Assembly: GCF_027912455.1 (NCBI RefSeq)
Contig: NZ_CP115446.1
Location: 2,317,501-2,381,500, forward strand
DNA: 64,000 nt
Reading direction: 5' to 3'
DNA from: Aurantiacibacter sp. MUD61
GTDB lineage: Bacteria > Pseudomonadota > Alphaproteobacteria > Sphingomonadales > Sphingomonadaceae
The notes under the pieces were generated by a model. It was not told where the DNA came from. It saw nothing but the letters and a program-made list of their open reading frames with translations, and ran no database searches. Each line of letters starts with the position of its first letter. Position 1 is the stretch's first letter. A program made the position numbers and the translations under genes. Positions 18,601-25,601 of the stretch are shown here, piece after piece.

Positions 18601-19141
18601 TGAAGGTGGTCGCCAGAAGGCGGTGATGGCGGCCATGGTCGAGAGCGTGAACAAGGGTCGCACGAAGCGCGGTGCGGAGTTCATCCGCGCGGACTTCTCC
18701 GACAGCTCCGGGCAGTTCAGCGCCGCCTGCTTTGAAGAAACGCTGGTCGACAGTTTCCAAAAATGGGCAGAGGACGGCACGTGTCTTTTGCTCAATGTCG
18801 AGCTGGACTCGCCCAATCCCGATGATCCGCCGCGGGTCACTGTCCGCGGGGCGCGGCCACTATCTGAGGTCACGAGTTTTGCGCGCATGCAATTGACGGC
18901 TGATGTGCATGACGTCGCTGCGATTGCGACGCTTCAGGACGTGCTCGAACTGGGCAAGGCGGGACATGGCGAGGTGCAGATCACTCTGCATATAGACGGC
19001 GATGTCGCGCCCACTCTCCTGTTGGGGCGCGACTTCGCTCTATCGGGTGAAGTGGTCGACGCCCTTACCGGGGTCCCCGGCCTCTCGAATGTCCAGATGA
19101 GCCCCATTCGCGGCGTTGGACATCTCAGGCTGGTGGCTTAA
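15674..19141 (+). CDS. dnaE: DNA polymerase III alpha subunit
   Basis: Replicative DNA polymerase catalytic subunit, 1155 residues. An N-terminal PHP domain (about 1-275) is followed by the polymerase core, with the [14 protein letters not shown] loop and catalytic aspartates in PDFDIDFCE. Next come the fingers segment [12 protein letters not shown] and [23 protein letters not shown], then the HhH and OB-fold parts. The ATG at 15674 is chosen over an earlier in-frame ATG because the protein then begins at the conserved FVPLRV strand. The PHP site reads RVISSYS where E. coli has a His after RV, so the PHP metal site is degenerate. This is a DnaE1-type protein. Confidence 0.97.
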   Translation: [1155 protein letters not shown]

Positions 19142-19149
19142 AACGGGGC

Positions 19150-19986
19150 ATGGCGGATGCGCTTGGTGATCTGACGGAGAAAGAGAAGGAGGCGCTGCGT
19201 CTGCTGCTTTCTGGCCATGACGCCAAATCGAGTGCGCGCGAACTCGACATTTCCGTCCACACAATCAACGATCGTCTCCGGAACGCCCGCCGCAAATTGG
19301 ATGTGTCGAGCAGCCGCGAGGCCGCAAGAATTTTGGGGGATGCCGAGGACGCGACACCCCAAAACCATGCGCGCAACGATTTGGGGAGTGCCAACGGCGA
19401 CATCGGACGCGATCCTTCTTTCCACGCCATCAGTGAGAGTTCCGGATCCTCCGGCTCGGATTGGCGTATGAAAGGACTTGTGATCATGACTTGCACCATT
19501 GCAATCGCAGCGCTTGCTGTTGCCATCACTAATGCCGGTTTAGATACCACCCCTGAAACAACTCATTCTGAAGACAATTTGGCCGAGGCGTCTGACTTCG
19601 AAGCCTCTCCTCCGATTCAGAGGGCCGAATCTGAGGAGGCCGCCCGCGAATGGCTCGCCCTGTTGGGGGCAGGCGATGCCCAAGCAGCTCGCGAACGCGC
19701 TGCCGAAAATAGTGAGCTTTTGCGACCCTCCGATGATTGGTGGGAATTGGGTGTGGCCTTGCATCGAAACAACCACGGTGTGCTGATCCGCCGCGAGCTA
19801 CTTACAGTTGAGCAAATCCCAGCGCCGCAGGGCTCGGGCGCAGATGCGGCAGAACTGCTCACGTTTTATGTAGATTATCAGAAAACGCCGAACGCTATCG
19901 AGCAATTGGCGATGTATCGCGTTGACGGTGAATGGCGACCCGCAAATTATGACCTCGAGGCGCCCGAAGAAGACGGCTGCGAATAG
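19150..19986 (+). CDS. Membrane-anchored LuxR-type HTH protein with C-terminal DUF4019-like domain
   Basis: A 278-residue protein. Residues 6-62 form a LuxR/GerE-type helix-turn-helix (LTEKEKEALRLLL, then SARELDISVHTINDRLRNARRKL). A linker rich in Ser, Asp and Asn leads to a single membrane helix (about 107-130). A C-terminal domain (about 155-278) with EEAAREWLALLGAGDAQAAR resembles DUF4019. The layout puts the DNA-binding part in the cytoplasm and the C-terminus in the periplasm, so it could be a one-component sensor-regulator. It begins 9 bp after dnaE and may be co-transcribed. Its targets are unknown. Confidence 0.8.
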   Translation: MADALGDLTEKEKEALRLLLSGHDAKSSARELDISVHTINDRLRNARRKLDVSSSREAARILGDAEDATPQNHARNDLGSANGDIGRDPSFHAISESSGSSGSDWRMKGLVIMTCTIAIAALAVAITNAGLDTTPETTHSEDNLAEASDFEASPPIQRAESEEAAREWLALLGAGDAQAARERAAENSELLRPSDDWWELGVALHRNNHGVLIRRELLTVEQIPAPQGSGADAAELLTFYVDYQKTPNAIEQLAMYRVDGEWRPANYDLEAPEEDGCE

Positions 19987-20026
19987 ATATCTACCGTAAG
20001 TTCGCACGCGCCCGATCGCAGATGAC

Positions 20027-20061
20027 AAAAAAGAAGGGCCGGGAGATCGCTCTCCCGGCCC
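20027..20061 (-). terminator. Rho-independent terminator of the OmpA-like gene
   Basis: A perfect 11-bp stem (20036-20046 with 20051-20061, loop of four) reads on the minus strand into CTTCTTTTTTG. It is 25 nt behind the stop codon of the OmpA-like gene. It also faces the end of the plus-strand HTH gene, and the hairpin could slow transcription from both sides. Confidence 0.92.
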
Positions 20062-20086
20062 GTTCTGTTTGCCTTGATGGCGTGAC

Positions 20087-21214
20087 TTACATGCCCGAGT
20101 TCGGACCGTAAGTGATTTCCACACGACGGTTCTGCAGTTCGCGAACACCGTTTGCGGTCGGCACGCGGAGATCACTTTCACCGAAAGCTTCGCTCATGAT
20201 GCGGCTAGCCGGGATACCACGCGAGGTAAGGTATGCCTGGACCGATTCGTTGCGACGCTCAGACAGGCCGACGTTGTAGTCAGCCGGGCCCGAAGTATCG
20301 GTGTGACCGGCGAGCATGATGCGCGCGGTACCGCAATCGCCATAAGCGGTGACAGCCGAGTTGAGTACGGTTGCTGCTTCCGGCGTGATGTCGCTCTCAT
20401 CCCAATCGAAGAACACGATGTAGGGGCCCGTGTTGCACTCAACGACCGGCGGCGGAGGCGGCGGCGGAGGAGGCGGGGGCGGAGGAGGCGGCGGAGGCGG
20501 CGGCGGGGGCGGAGGAGGCGGCGGAGCCGCTTCTTCGCCGCCGAAGTTGAAGATGAACGTGCCGAGCAGCGAGTGCGAGGACACGTCTGCATCGAAGGTA
20601 CGACCAACGGTGTCGATGTACTGAACATCAGTCACCTTGTGGTACTTGTACTTCAGCGAAACGTCGATGCTGTCGGTCAGCGGAGCGTAAAGCTGGCCGA
20701 TCGCCTGCCATGCGAAGTTCGCGTCATCATCGTCCAGGAAGCCCGGGCCGGTGGAGTAGGTGCGGACATCGTTGAAGCCAGCGTTGGTGATGCCTACACC
20801 GCCGCCGATTGCGACGCCGATGCCATCATTGCCGCCAAGGTCGAGCAGGGCATTGAACATACCGCTCCACTGCGAGCCATTACCGCCGACCGGGGTCTGG
20901 AAACCACCGACGAGGTTCGAAGCGGCATCAACGGGAACACCCACGAATGCAGCATCGACCGCATCGATGTCGAATTCGCGATAGGCGCCTTCGACTTCGA
21001 AACGCACCGGACCAGCATCGTAGCCGAGAACCAGTTCACCTTCCCAACCATGGTCAAGCTCAAGGATGATTTCATCCAGGCCATCATCGAGGTCGATATC
21101 TTCCGGCGAAACGACACCGAAGCCGGCGCCGAAGTAGAATTCGCCATCCCGCGCCGCAGCAGGCGTGGCGATGCACGCTGTCCCGGCGAGGAGGGCGATG
21201 GTAACTTTTTTCAT
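20087..21214 (-). CDS. OmpA family outer-membrane protein with polyproline linker
   Basis: A 375-residue outer-membrane protein. A signal peptide ending TPAAA is followed by an eight-strand beta-barrel domain (about residues 25-205). Then come a run of 26 consecutive prolines (coded at 20447-20524) and a C-terminal OmpA peptidoglycan-binding domain with FFDWDESDITPEA, GHTDTSGPADYN and LSERRNESVQAYL. The start at 21214 (MKKVTI) has GGGGGAA upstream. The polyproline tract probably spans from barrel to cell wall. The gene ends in a strong terminator and appears monocistronic. Confidence 0.93.
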   Translation of the reverse strand: MKKVTIALLAGTACIATPAAARDGEFYFGAGFGVVSPEDIDLDDGLDEIILELDHGWEGELVLGYDAGPVRFEVEGAYREFDIDAVDAAFVGVPVDAASNLVGGFQTPVGGNGSQWSGMFNALLDLGGNDGIGVAIGGGVGITNAGFNDVRTYSTGPGFLDDDDANFAWQAIGQLYAPLTDSIDVSLKYKYHKVTDVQYIDTVGRTFDADVSSHSLLGTFIFNFGGEEAAPPPPPPPPPPPPPPPPPPPPPPPPPPVVECNTGPYIVFFDWDESDITPEAATVLNSAVTAYGDCGTARIMLAGHTDTSGPADYNVGLSERRNESVQAYLTSRGIPASRIMSEAFGESDLRVPTANGVRELQNRRVEITYGPNSGM

Positions 21215-21337
21215 CAGGTATTCCCCCAATTAACACGAATTACGAATCGATGCGCAGTAACTGCCAATCGAACCGGACTGACAATGCCACACACTTGCGG
21301 GGGGTGTTAACCCAAAACCGCACGCGAAGCCAATGTT

Positions 21338-22417
21338 TCACAACAGTTGTAGCTGTCCGTCCACACTTGGGCGCCGAAAATTACCCGTTTCGAGGTAAAA
21401 ATTTTGTTTTTTTACACAATTTTTGCGGCAGGCGACCCGGAATCGGGTCCGAAAAAGCTCTGCCCAGACCCCGCTTGGCCTCAGTCGGCTGAAAAATTCG
21501 GGGTCATTATCGCGCCCGTTGCGGATCGATCGCACGATGCTCATCACCTTTGATGCGCGATCCGGAAAGTGAACGTCCAGCCATTCGCGAAACAAGGGCG
21601 CGACTTCATGCGGTAGGCGCAAGGGTATCCAGCCAATGCTCCCAACGCCCGAGGATGCAGCTTCCGCAATAATCTCTTCCATGAAGGAATCGGTGATCGC
21701 CGGTATGATCGGCGCAATTGAGCAATGCGTTGGAACGCCCTGATCAGCCAGCACTTTGAGCGCCGTCATGCGCTTGGCCGGGGCGGCTGCCCGCGGTTCC
21801 AGCTTGCCGGACAAGACGGGATCGAGGCTCGTCACGGATATCGCCACGGCGACGAGCTGATGCCGCGCCATCTTCGTAAGCAGCTCCAGATCCTGAAGGA
21901 CCCGGTCGGACTTGGTGGTAATGGTCACCGGATGGCGGCAGTCGAGGCAGATTTCGAGCAGCTGGCGGGTGATGCGGTAGCGCTTTTCGATCGGCTGATA
22001 GGGATCGGTGTTGGTCCCCATTGCGATGGGTTTCGGAACATATTTGGGCCGCGCAAGCGTTTCTCGCAGCAAGCGAGGGGCATCGGGCTTGGCGAAAAGC
22101 TTCGTTTCAAAATCCAGGCCAGGCGAAAGATCGTGATAGGCATGGGTGGGGCGCGCAAAACAATAGACGCACCCATGTTCGCATCCACGGTAGGCGTTGA
22201 TCGAACGATCGAAGAAGATGTCTGGCGATTGGTTGAACGAAAGGATTGTTTTTGGATGCTCTTCAGTCACCTGCGTCTGGAGTTTTAGCGGCGGACCATC
22301 GAGTTGCTCCATCGCGTCGCGCCAGTCGCCATCCGCATCCCGTTGTGCAAGTCCAAAGCGATCCGGCACGACCGCTGACTGGGCACCGCGCCCCTTTATG
22401 GTCTCATGCTTGAGCAT
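21338..22417 (-). CDS. PA0069-type radical SAM protein (SplB-like), predicted SOS-regulated
   Basis: A 359-residue radical SAM enzyme with the CX3CX2C iron-sulfur motif at Cys79, Cys83 and Cys86 (YRGCEHGCVYCFARPTHAY). This is typical of the PA0069/Rv2578c family in the spore-photoproduct-lyase-like group. The reaction is not established; DNA repair is often suggested for the group. A GTTC-N7-GTTC LexA box lies immediately before the start and overlaps the -10 of a good sigma-70 promoter. There is no Shine-Dalgarno sequence and the predicted transcript would begin at about the ATG (22417), so it is probably leaderless. A TTG six codons upstream would lie inside the box. Confidence 0.88.
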   Translation of the reverse strand: MLKHETIKGRGAQSAVVPDRFGLAQRDADGDWRDAMEQLDGPPLKLQTQVTEEHPKTILSFNQSPDIFFDRSINAYRGCEHGCVYCFARPTHAYHDLSPGLDFETKLFAKPDAPRLLRETLARPKYVPKPIAMGTNTDPYQPIEKRYRITRQLLEICLDCRHPVTITTKSDRVLQDLELLTKMARHQLVAVAISVTSLDPVLSGKLEPRAAAPAKRMTALKVLADQGVPTHCSIAPIIPAITDSFMEEIIAEAASSGVGSIGWIPLRLPHEVAPLFREWLDVHFPDRASKVMSIVRSIRNGRDNDPEFFSRLRPSGVWAELFRTRFRVACRKNCVKKQNFYLETGNFRRPSVDGQLQLL

Positions 22418-22418
22418 G

Positions 22419-22433
22419 GAACATAAATAGAAC
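22419..22433 (-). promoter_or_regulatory. LexA (SOS) box, GTTC-N7-GTTC
   Basis: On the minus strand GTTC, seven bases (TATTTAT), GTTC: an exact match to the direct-repeat LexA site known from alphaproteobacteria such as Caulobacter and Rhodobacter. It ends one base before the ATG of the radical SAM gene and covers the predicted -10 hexamer, as expected for repression. Confidence 0.8.
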
Positions 22434-22452
22434 AAAGGTGGATTGTGGGCAA
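22424..22452 (-). promoter_or_regulatory. Predicted sigma-70 promoter of the radical SAM gene
   Basis: On the minus strand TTGCCC (22447-22452), a 17-bp spacer and TATTTA (22424-22429). Only six bases separate the -10 from the ATG, so transcription would start at or next to the start codon. Confidence 0.65.
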
Positions 22453-22492
22453 GCCTTGATGTGGCTCAGGCCCGTTGCCGCTTCGTGGCCCC

Positions 22493-23020
22493 TTAGCGCT
22501 CGTTCAACCGCGGCATCAGTTGCACAAAATTGCAGGGCCGGTTTCGGCTATCCAATTGCTCTCGCAAGATGCGATCCCAACCGTCCTTGACCGCACCATT
22601 CGATCCGGGAAGCGCAAAGATATAGGTCCCGCCCGCGAGCACGGCGCAGGCGCGCGACTGGATGGTCGATGTGCCGATCAGATCGAAGCTGATCCAGCGG
22701 AAAAGCTCCCCGAAGCCCGGGATATCCTTGTCTTTCACCAAATCGAGCGCTTCGGGCGTGACATCGCGGCCGGTCAGACCTGTGCCGCCGGTTGTGATCA
22801 CCGCATCGACGTCGGAATTCTTGATCCATTCCCGCAGCTGGTCGGCGATTATCTCCGCGTCGTCTCTGACGATCGCTCGCTCAGCCAAGCGATGTCCGCT
22901 GTCGGTAATTCGCTTTGCCAAAATGTCGCCGGAAGTATCGTCTTCAGGCGTGCGTGTGTCCGAAATGGTAAGCAGTGCGATTGTGATCGGCACGAATTCG
23001 CGCGTCTCGTCAATCGCCAT
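22493..23020 (-). CDS. moaB: Molybdenum cofactor biosynthesis protein B
   Basis: MoaB/MogA-type protein that adenylates molybdopterin for metal insertion. The 175-residue protein shows the ISDTRTPEDDTSG segment near the N-terminus and the TTGGTGLTGRD and PGSNGAVKDGW motifs of the molybdopterin-binding fold. Its ATG overlaps the stop of the lytic transglycosylase as TGATG, so the two are probably translationally coupled. No other molybdenum cofactor gene is nearby. Confidence 0.92.
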   Translation of the reverse strand: MAIDETREFVPITIALLTISDTRTPEDDTSGDILAKRITDSGHRLAERAIVRDDAEIIADQLREWIKNSDVDAVITTGGTGLTGRDVTPEALDLVKDKDIPGFGELFRWISFDLIGTSTIQSRACAVLAGGTYIFALPGSNGAVKDGWDRILREQLDSRNRPCNFVQLMPRLNER

Positions 23021-24789
23021 CAGCGCTCTCCGGCGGACATATACACGCGCCCATCACTTCCTGTGCCGTCGGGGAACATAGGCCAGTCATTTTGTGCAAG
23101 GGCGCTACGCGTGGGCGAGGCAGCATTGGCCTGCCGCTCATACATCCAGTAATTACGCATCACGATCGCGACATAGCCGCGCGTCTCCCAATAGGGGATC
23201 GACTCCATATAAAGCAGCGGGTCACCCTGATCGTTCACTTCGGAAACCCAGCGCGTGATCGGAGTGAGCCCGGCATTATAGGCAGCCATGATTTGCGGAA
23301 GGCGTCCTTGAGTCGCCGAATTGCGCGCGACCATCTGCAAATTGCATTGCCCGAGCGCCAGGTTCATAGAGGGCTCGAAGACATTGATCGAACTGGCGGA
23401 TCGGCCCACGCAACCTGCATGCTGCCGCAAAGTCGGCGGAGTGATCTGCATCAATCCCTGCGCGTTCGCCGGGCTGACTGCATCGGCGCGGAAGACAGAC
23501 TCCTGCAAGATATGTGCGAAAGCCAGAGCGGGATCGACTTGCCATCCGTTGAACGGCGCAATGCGCGGCGCGGGGAAGTGCGATGCCGGATCAGCCTCCG
23601 TGCCGCTGGGAGCGTTGAGCGCCATGTAGATCTGCGTGCGCGGGAAGCCGAGCGCGCGAGCGAGCCTCGAAAGCGGCGCATATTCCTCCGTTCGACCAAT
23701 GCGCGCCTGATGCAGCAGCACCTGGCTACCCAAAATGTCGCGCCCGATCTCGGTCAAGGCCACGGCAATGCGCACATTTTCGATATTGCCGATGCTCTGC
23801 CAATCTTCCTGGCTGAGATCAGCGCTTTCGACCCGGTCCGGCAATTGGCGGCCCAATTGCTCGGCCGCGAGCATGCCATACATCACCCGGTCATCGACCG
23901 CGGCATTGTTGAGCATCTGGGTGCTCAAATCAGGCTGGCGACATCGCAGGGCCGCGCGCGATCCCCAATAAAGCGCCGCAGCGCGCAGATTGGGGCTGTC
24001 TGCTCCGGCAGCAGAGCGCTGGAAATAATCGAGCGCGTTCTGGCAATCGCCAAGCCGCCAGGAAGCGAGGCCCGCTACCCAATCGCCTTCGGCAACCCAT
24101 GGACCGGAACCTGCGCCAACGGTTTGGGCCAGGGCGAGCGCTTCTGCATCGCGGTTCTCGATGTAATAGCTCCATGCGACGCGCTGGCGCCATTCGGCAC
24201 GCGCTGCTGAGCTGAGCGAGGCATCTACGCCATCCAGAAGCAACCGCGCGCCATCGGGATCATCATTGGAAATGTGACTGAGAATGGATGTCCGCACGCT
24301 ATCGGGCATGGTGCCATCGTTGATTGTGCGCGGACGGTTGCGTCTTGGCATCTCGCCGCGCCTGCTGAATTGACGCGCGTAGGGGAGGTCGGGCTCTCTC
24401 TCGAGCCCGCGGGTGACGCCAAGCCGACCCAGCTGTTCGGCCTGTGGCAAATGCGCTCCGCTATCCAGCACATCGAGGATTTCATAGAGCTCTGCGCGCG
24501 GAGAGCTTGCGTGCAAATAGTATTCCGCCCGCGCGACATCGTGCAGCAGTCCGTCGGATCTCTGGTCGAGCAGTCGCTCGACCTCATCCCAACGCTCGGC
24601 GTCGATGGCGCGGAACAACTGACCGTAATATTCCCGCTCTTCGGCATTCAATTGCTGCGGCACCTGCGGGTTGGCGATCCGAGCCGTAAAGTAGGTGCGA
24701 GTATCCTGTGCAGCTGCGCCCGGTGCAGAGAGTGCACATGCGGCGGAAACTGTGGCAAGAGTTGCCATCAAGGTTCTGAAAGATCTCAT
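23020..24789 (-). CDS. Soluble lytic murein transglycosylase (Slt70-like)
   Basis: A periplasmic enzyme of 589 residues that cleaves peptidoglycan glycan strands with 1,6-anhydro product. A signal peptide (about residues 1-28, ending APGAAAQ) is followed by a long alpha-helical superhelix (about 30-420) and a C-terminal SLT domain. The catalytic Glu is in ILQESVFR, followed by NAQGLMQI and the AAYNAGLTP motif. The ATG at 24789 is used because MRSFRTLM opens a normal signal peptide. It begins 1 bp after the glycosylase-like gene and overlaps moaB, forming a three-gene minus-strand unit. Confidence 0.92.
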   Translation of the reverse strand: MRSFRTLMATLATVSAACALSAPGAAAQDTRTYFTARIANPQVPQQLNAEEREYYGQLFRAIDAERWDEVERLLDQRSDGLLHDVARAEYYLHASSPRAELYEILDVLDSGAHLPQAEQLGRLGVTRGLEREPDLPYARQFSRRGEMPRRNRPRTINDGTMPDSVRTSILSHISNDDPDGARLLLDGVDASLSSAARAEWRQRVAWSYYIENRDAEALALAQTVGAGSGPWVAEGDWVAGLASWRLGDCQNALDYFQRSAAGADSPNLRAAALYWGSRAALRCRQPDLSTQMLNNAAVDDRVMYGMLAAEQLGRQLPDRVESADLSQEDWQSIGNIENVRIAVALTEIGRDILGSQVLLHQARIGRTEEYAPLSRLARALGFPRTQIYMALNAPSGTEADPASHFPAPRIAPFNGWQVDPALAFAHILQESVFRADAVSPANAQGLMQITPPTLRQHAGCVGRSASSINVFEPSMNLALGQCNLQMVARNSATQGRLPQIMAAYNAGLTPITRWVSEVNDQGDPLLYMESIPYWETRGYVAIVMRNYWMYERQANAASPTRSALAQNDWPMFPDGTGSDGRVYMSAGER

Positions 24790-24790
24790 G

Positions 24791-25519
24791 TTATGAAGTC
24801 CAGTGAAGCAATCTTTTCCAAAGTCGGGCACTCTGGCGCGGATGGTCTAGCAATCGTTCAGGGGCAAAAGTGGCGAGGGCAGGAATGCCCCCGCAATCGG
24901 AAAATTCTTCGGGCAGGGCTGCAGCATCATGGCCGAGAAGTGCGGGCAATTTGCTGCCCATCACAAGCACCCGTCGCGGCGATACCAAGGCGATATGTCT
25001 CTTCAGAACTTCACCCAGCCCCGACGCGCCAAAACCATCCCAGTCGGGCAAAGGCATGTGCGCGGGCAAGGCGCTCGCGAAATAGGCCGAGTTGGTCTCG
25101 ATCGACAGGCTCTTGAGAATATTGCCGAGCAGAACACCGTCGCGGTTGCTGAAAAGTGTCTCTCGATCCTGCGCCTCCGGCATGGTGCCCAAAATCATGA
25201 GCTCCGCATTTGGAACGCCGCGCGGCGCAACGCGCGGGCCGCTGCCGGCGGGCAGGGCAGTATCCGGTGACATCCACCAGCTCTGGAATGCAGCAAGATC
25301 GGTCGGAATATCGGCGGTCGCGATTGCCGGGGCGGCGGGCGCTTGGGCTTCTTCGCTGGCCGGAGCCGAGGGCTTCGTAACCTTGGGCCGTTCGGGCTCT
25401 GCTGCGGCGAGCCAATTCTGCGGTTCGTCTTCAAAATGACCATCGACCCCGGCATCGCGCCACCAGTTGAGCGCGGCCGCATAATCATCTGCGAGGGATT
25501 TTTCTGCGTGATTTTGCAT
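24791..25519 (-). CDS. Uracil-DNA glycosylase superfamily protein
   Basis: A 242-residue protein whose C-terminal part (about residues 85-242) looks like a family-4-type uracil-DNA glycosylase fold: NAELMILGTMPEAQD, then LLGNILKSL, LVMGSKLPALLG and a final LLDHPRQSARLW. The motifs are degenerate: the usual GEAPG loop is GTMPEAQD, and the four iron-sulfur cysteines of family 4 are missing. An Ala/Pro-rich linker joins it to an N-terminal WWRDAGVD segment. Start MQNHAEKS at 25519 is chosen; the open frame continues far upstream without support. Activity on uracil is uncertain. Confidence 0.75.
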   Translation of the reverse strand: MQNHAEKSLADDYAAALNWWRDAGVDGHFEDEPQNWLAAAEPERPKVTKPSAPASEEAQAPAAPAIATADIPTDLAAFQSWWMSPDTALPAGSGPRVAPRGVPNAELMILGTMPEAQDRETLFSNRDGVLLGNILKSLSIETNSAYFASALPAHMPLPDWDGFGASGLGEVLKRHIALVSPRRVLVMGSKLPALLGHDAAALPEEFSDCGGIPALATFAPERLLDHPRQSARLWKRLLHWTS

Positions 25520-25601
25520 ATTCAGGCCAAAGGCGGTCTTGACCTGTGGCAGGGCGTCGATCAAGTCCCCTTGCAACGGAACATCGGTAAAACGGGATGA
25601 A

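Noticed and set aside
20303..21310. Long plus-strand open frame with Arg- and Gly-rich repeats opposite the OmpA-like gene
   Set aside because: It is the antisense shadow of the OmpA gene; the Arg/Gly runs come from the polyproline codons, and there is no ribosome site or known domain.
25580..25594. Possible second LexA box (GAAC-N7-AAAC) between the UDG-like gene and ETF-QO
   Set aside because: One half-site does not match, and it is not placed over an evident promoter; a single imperfect match is expected by chance.
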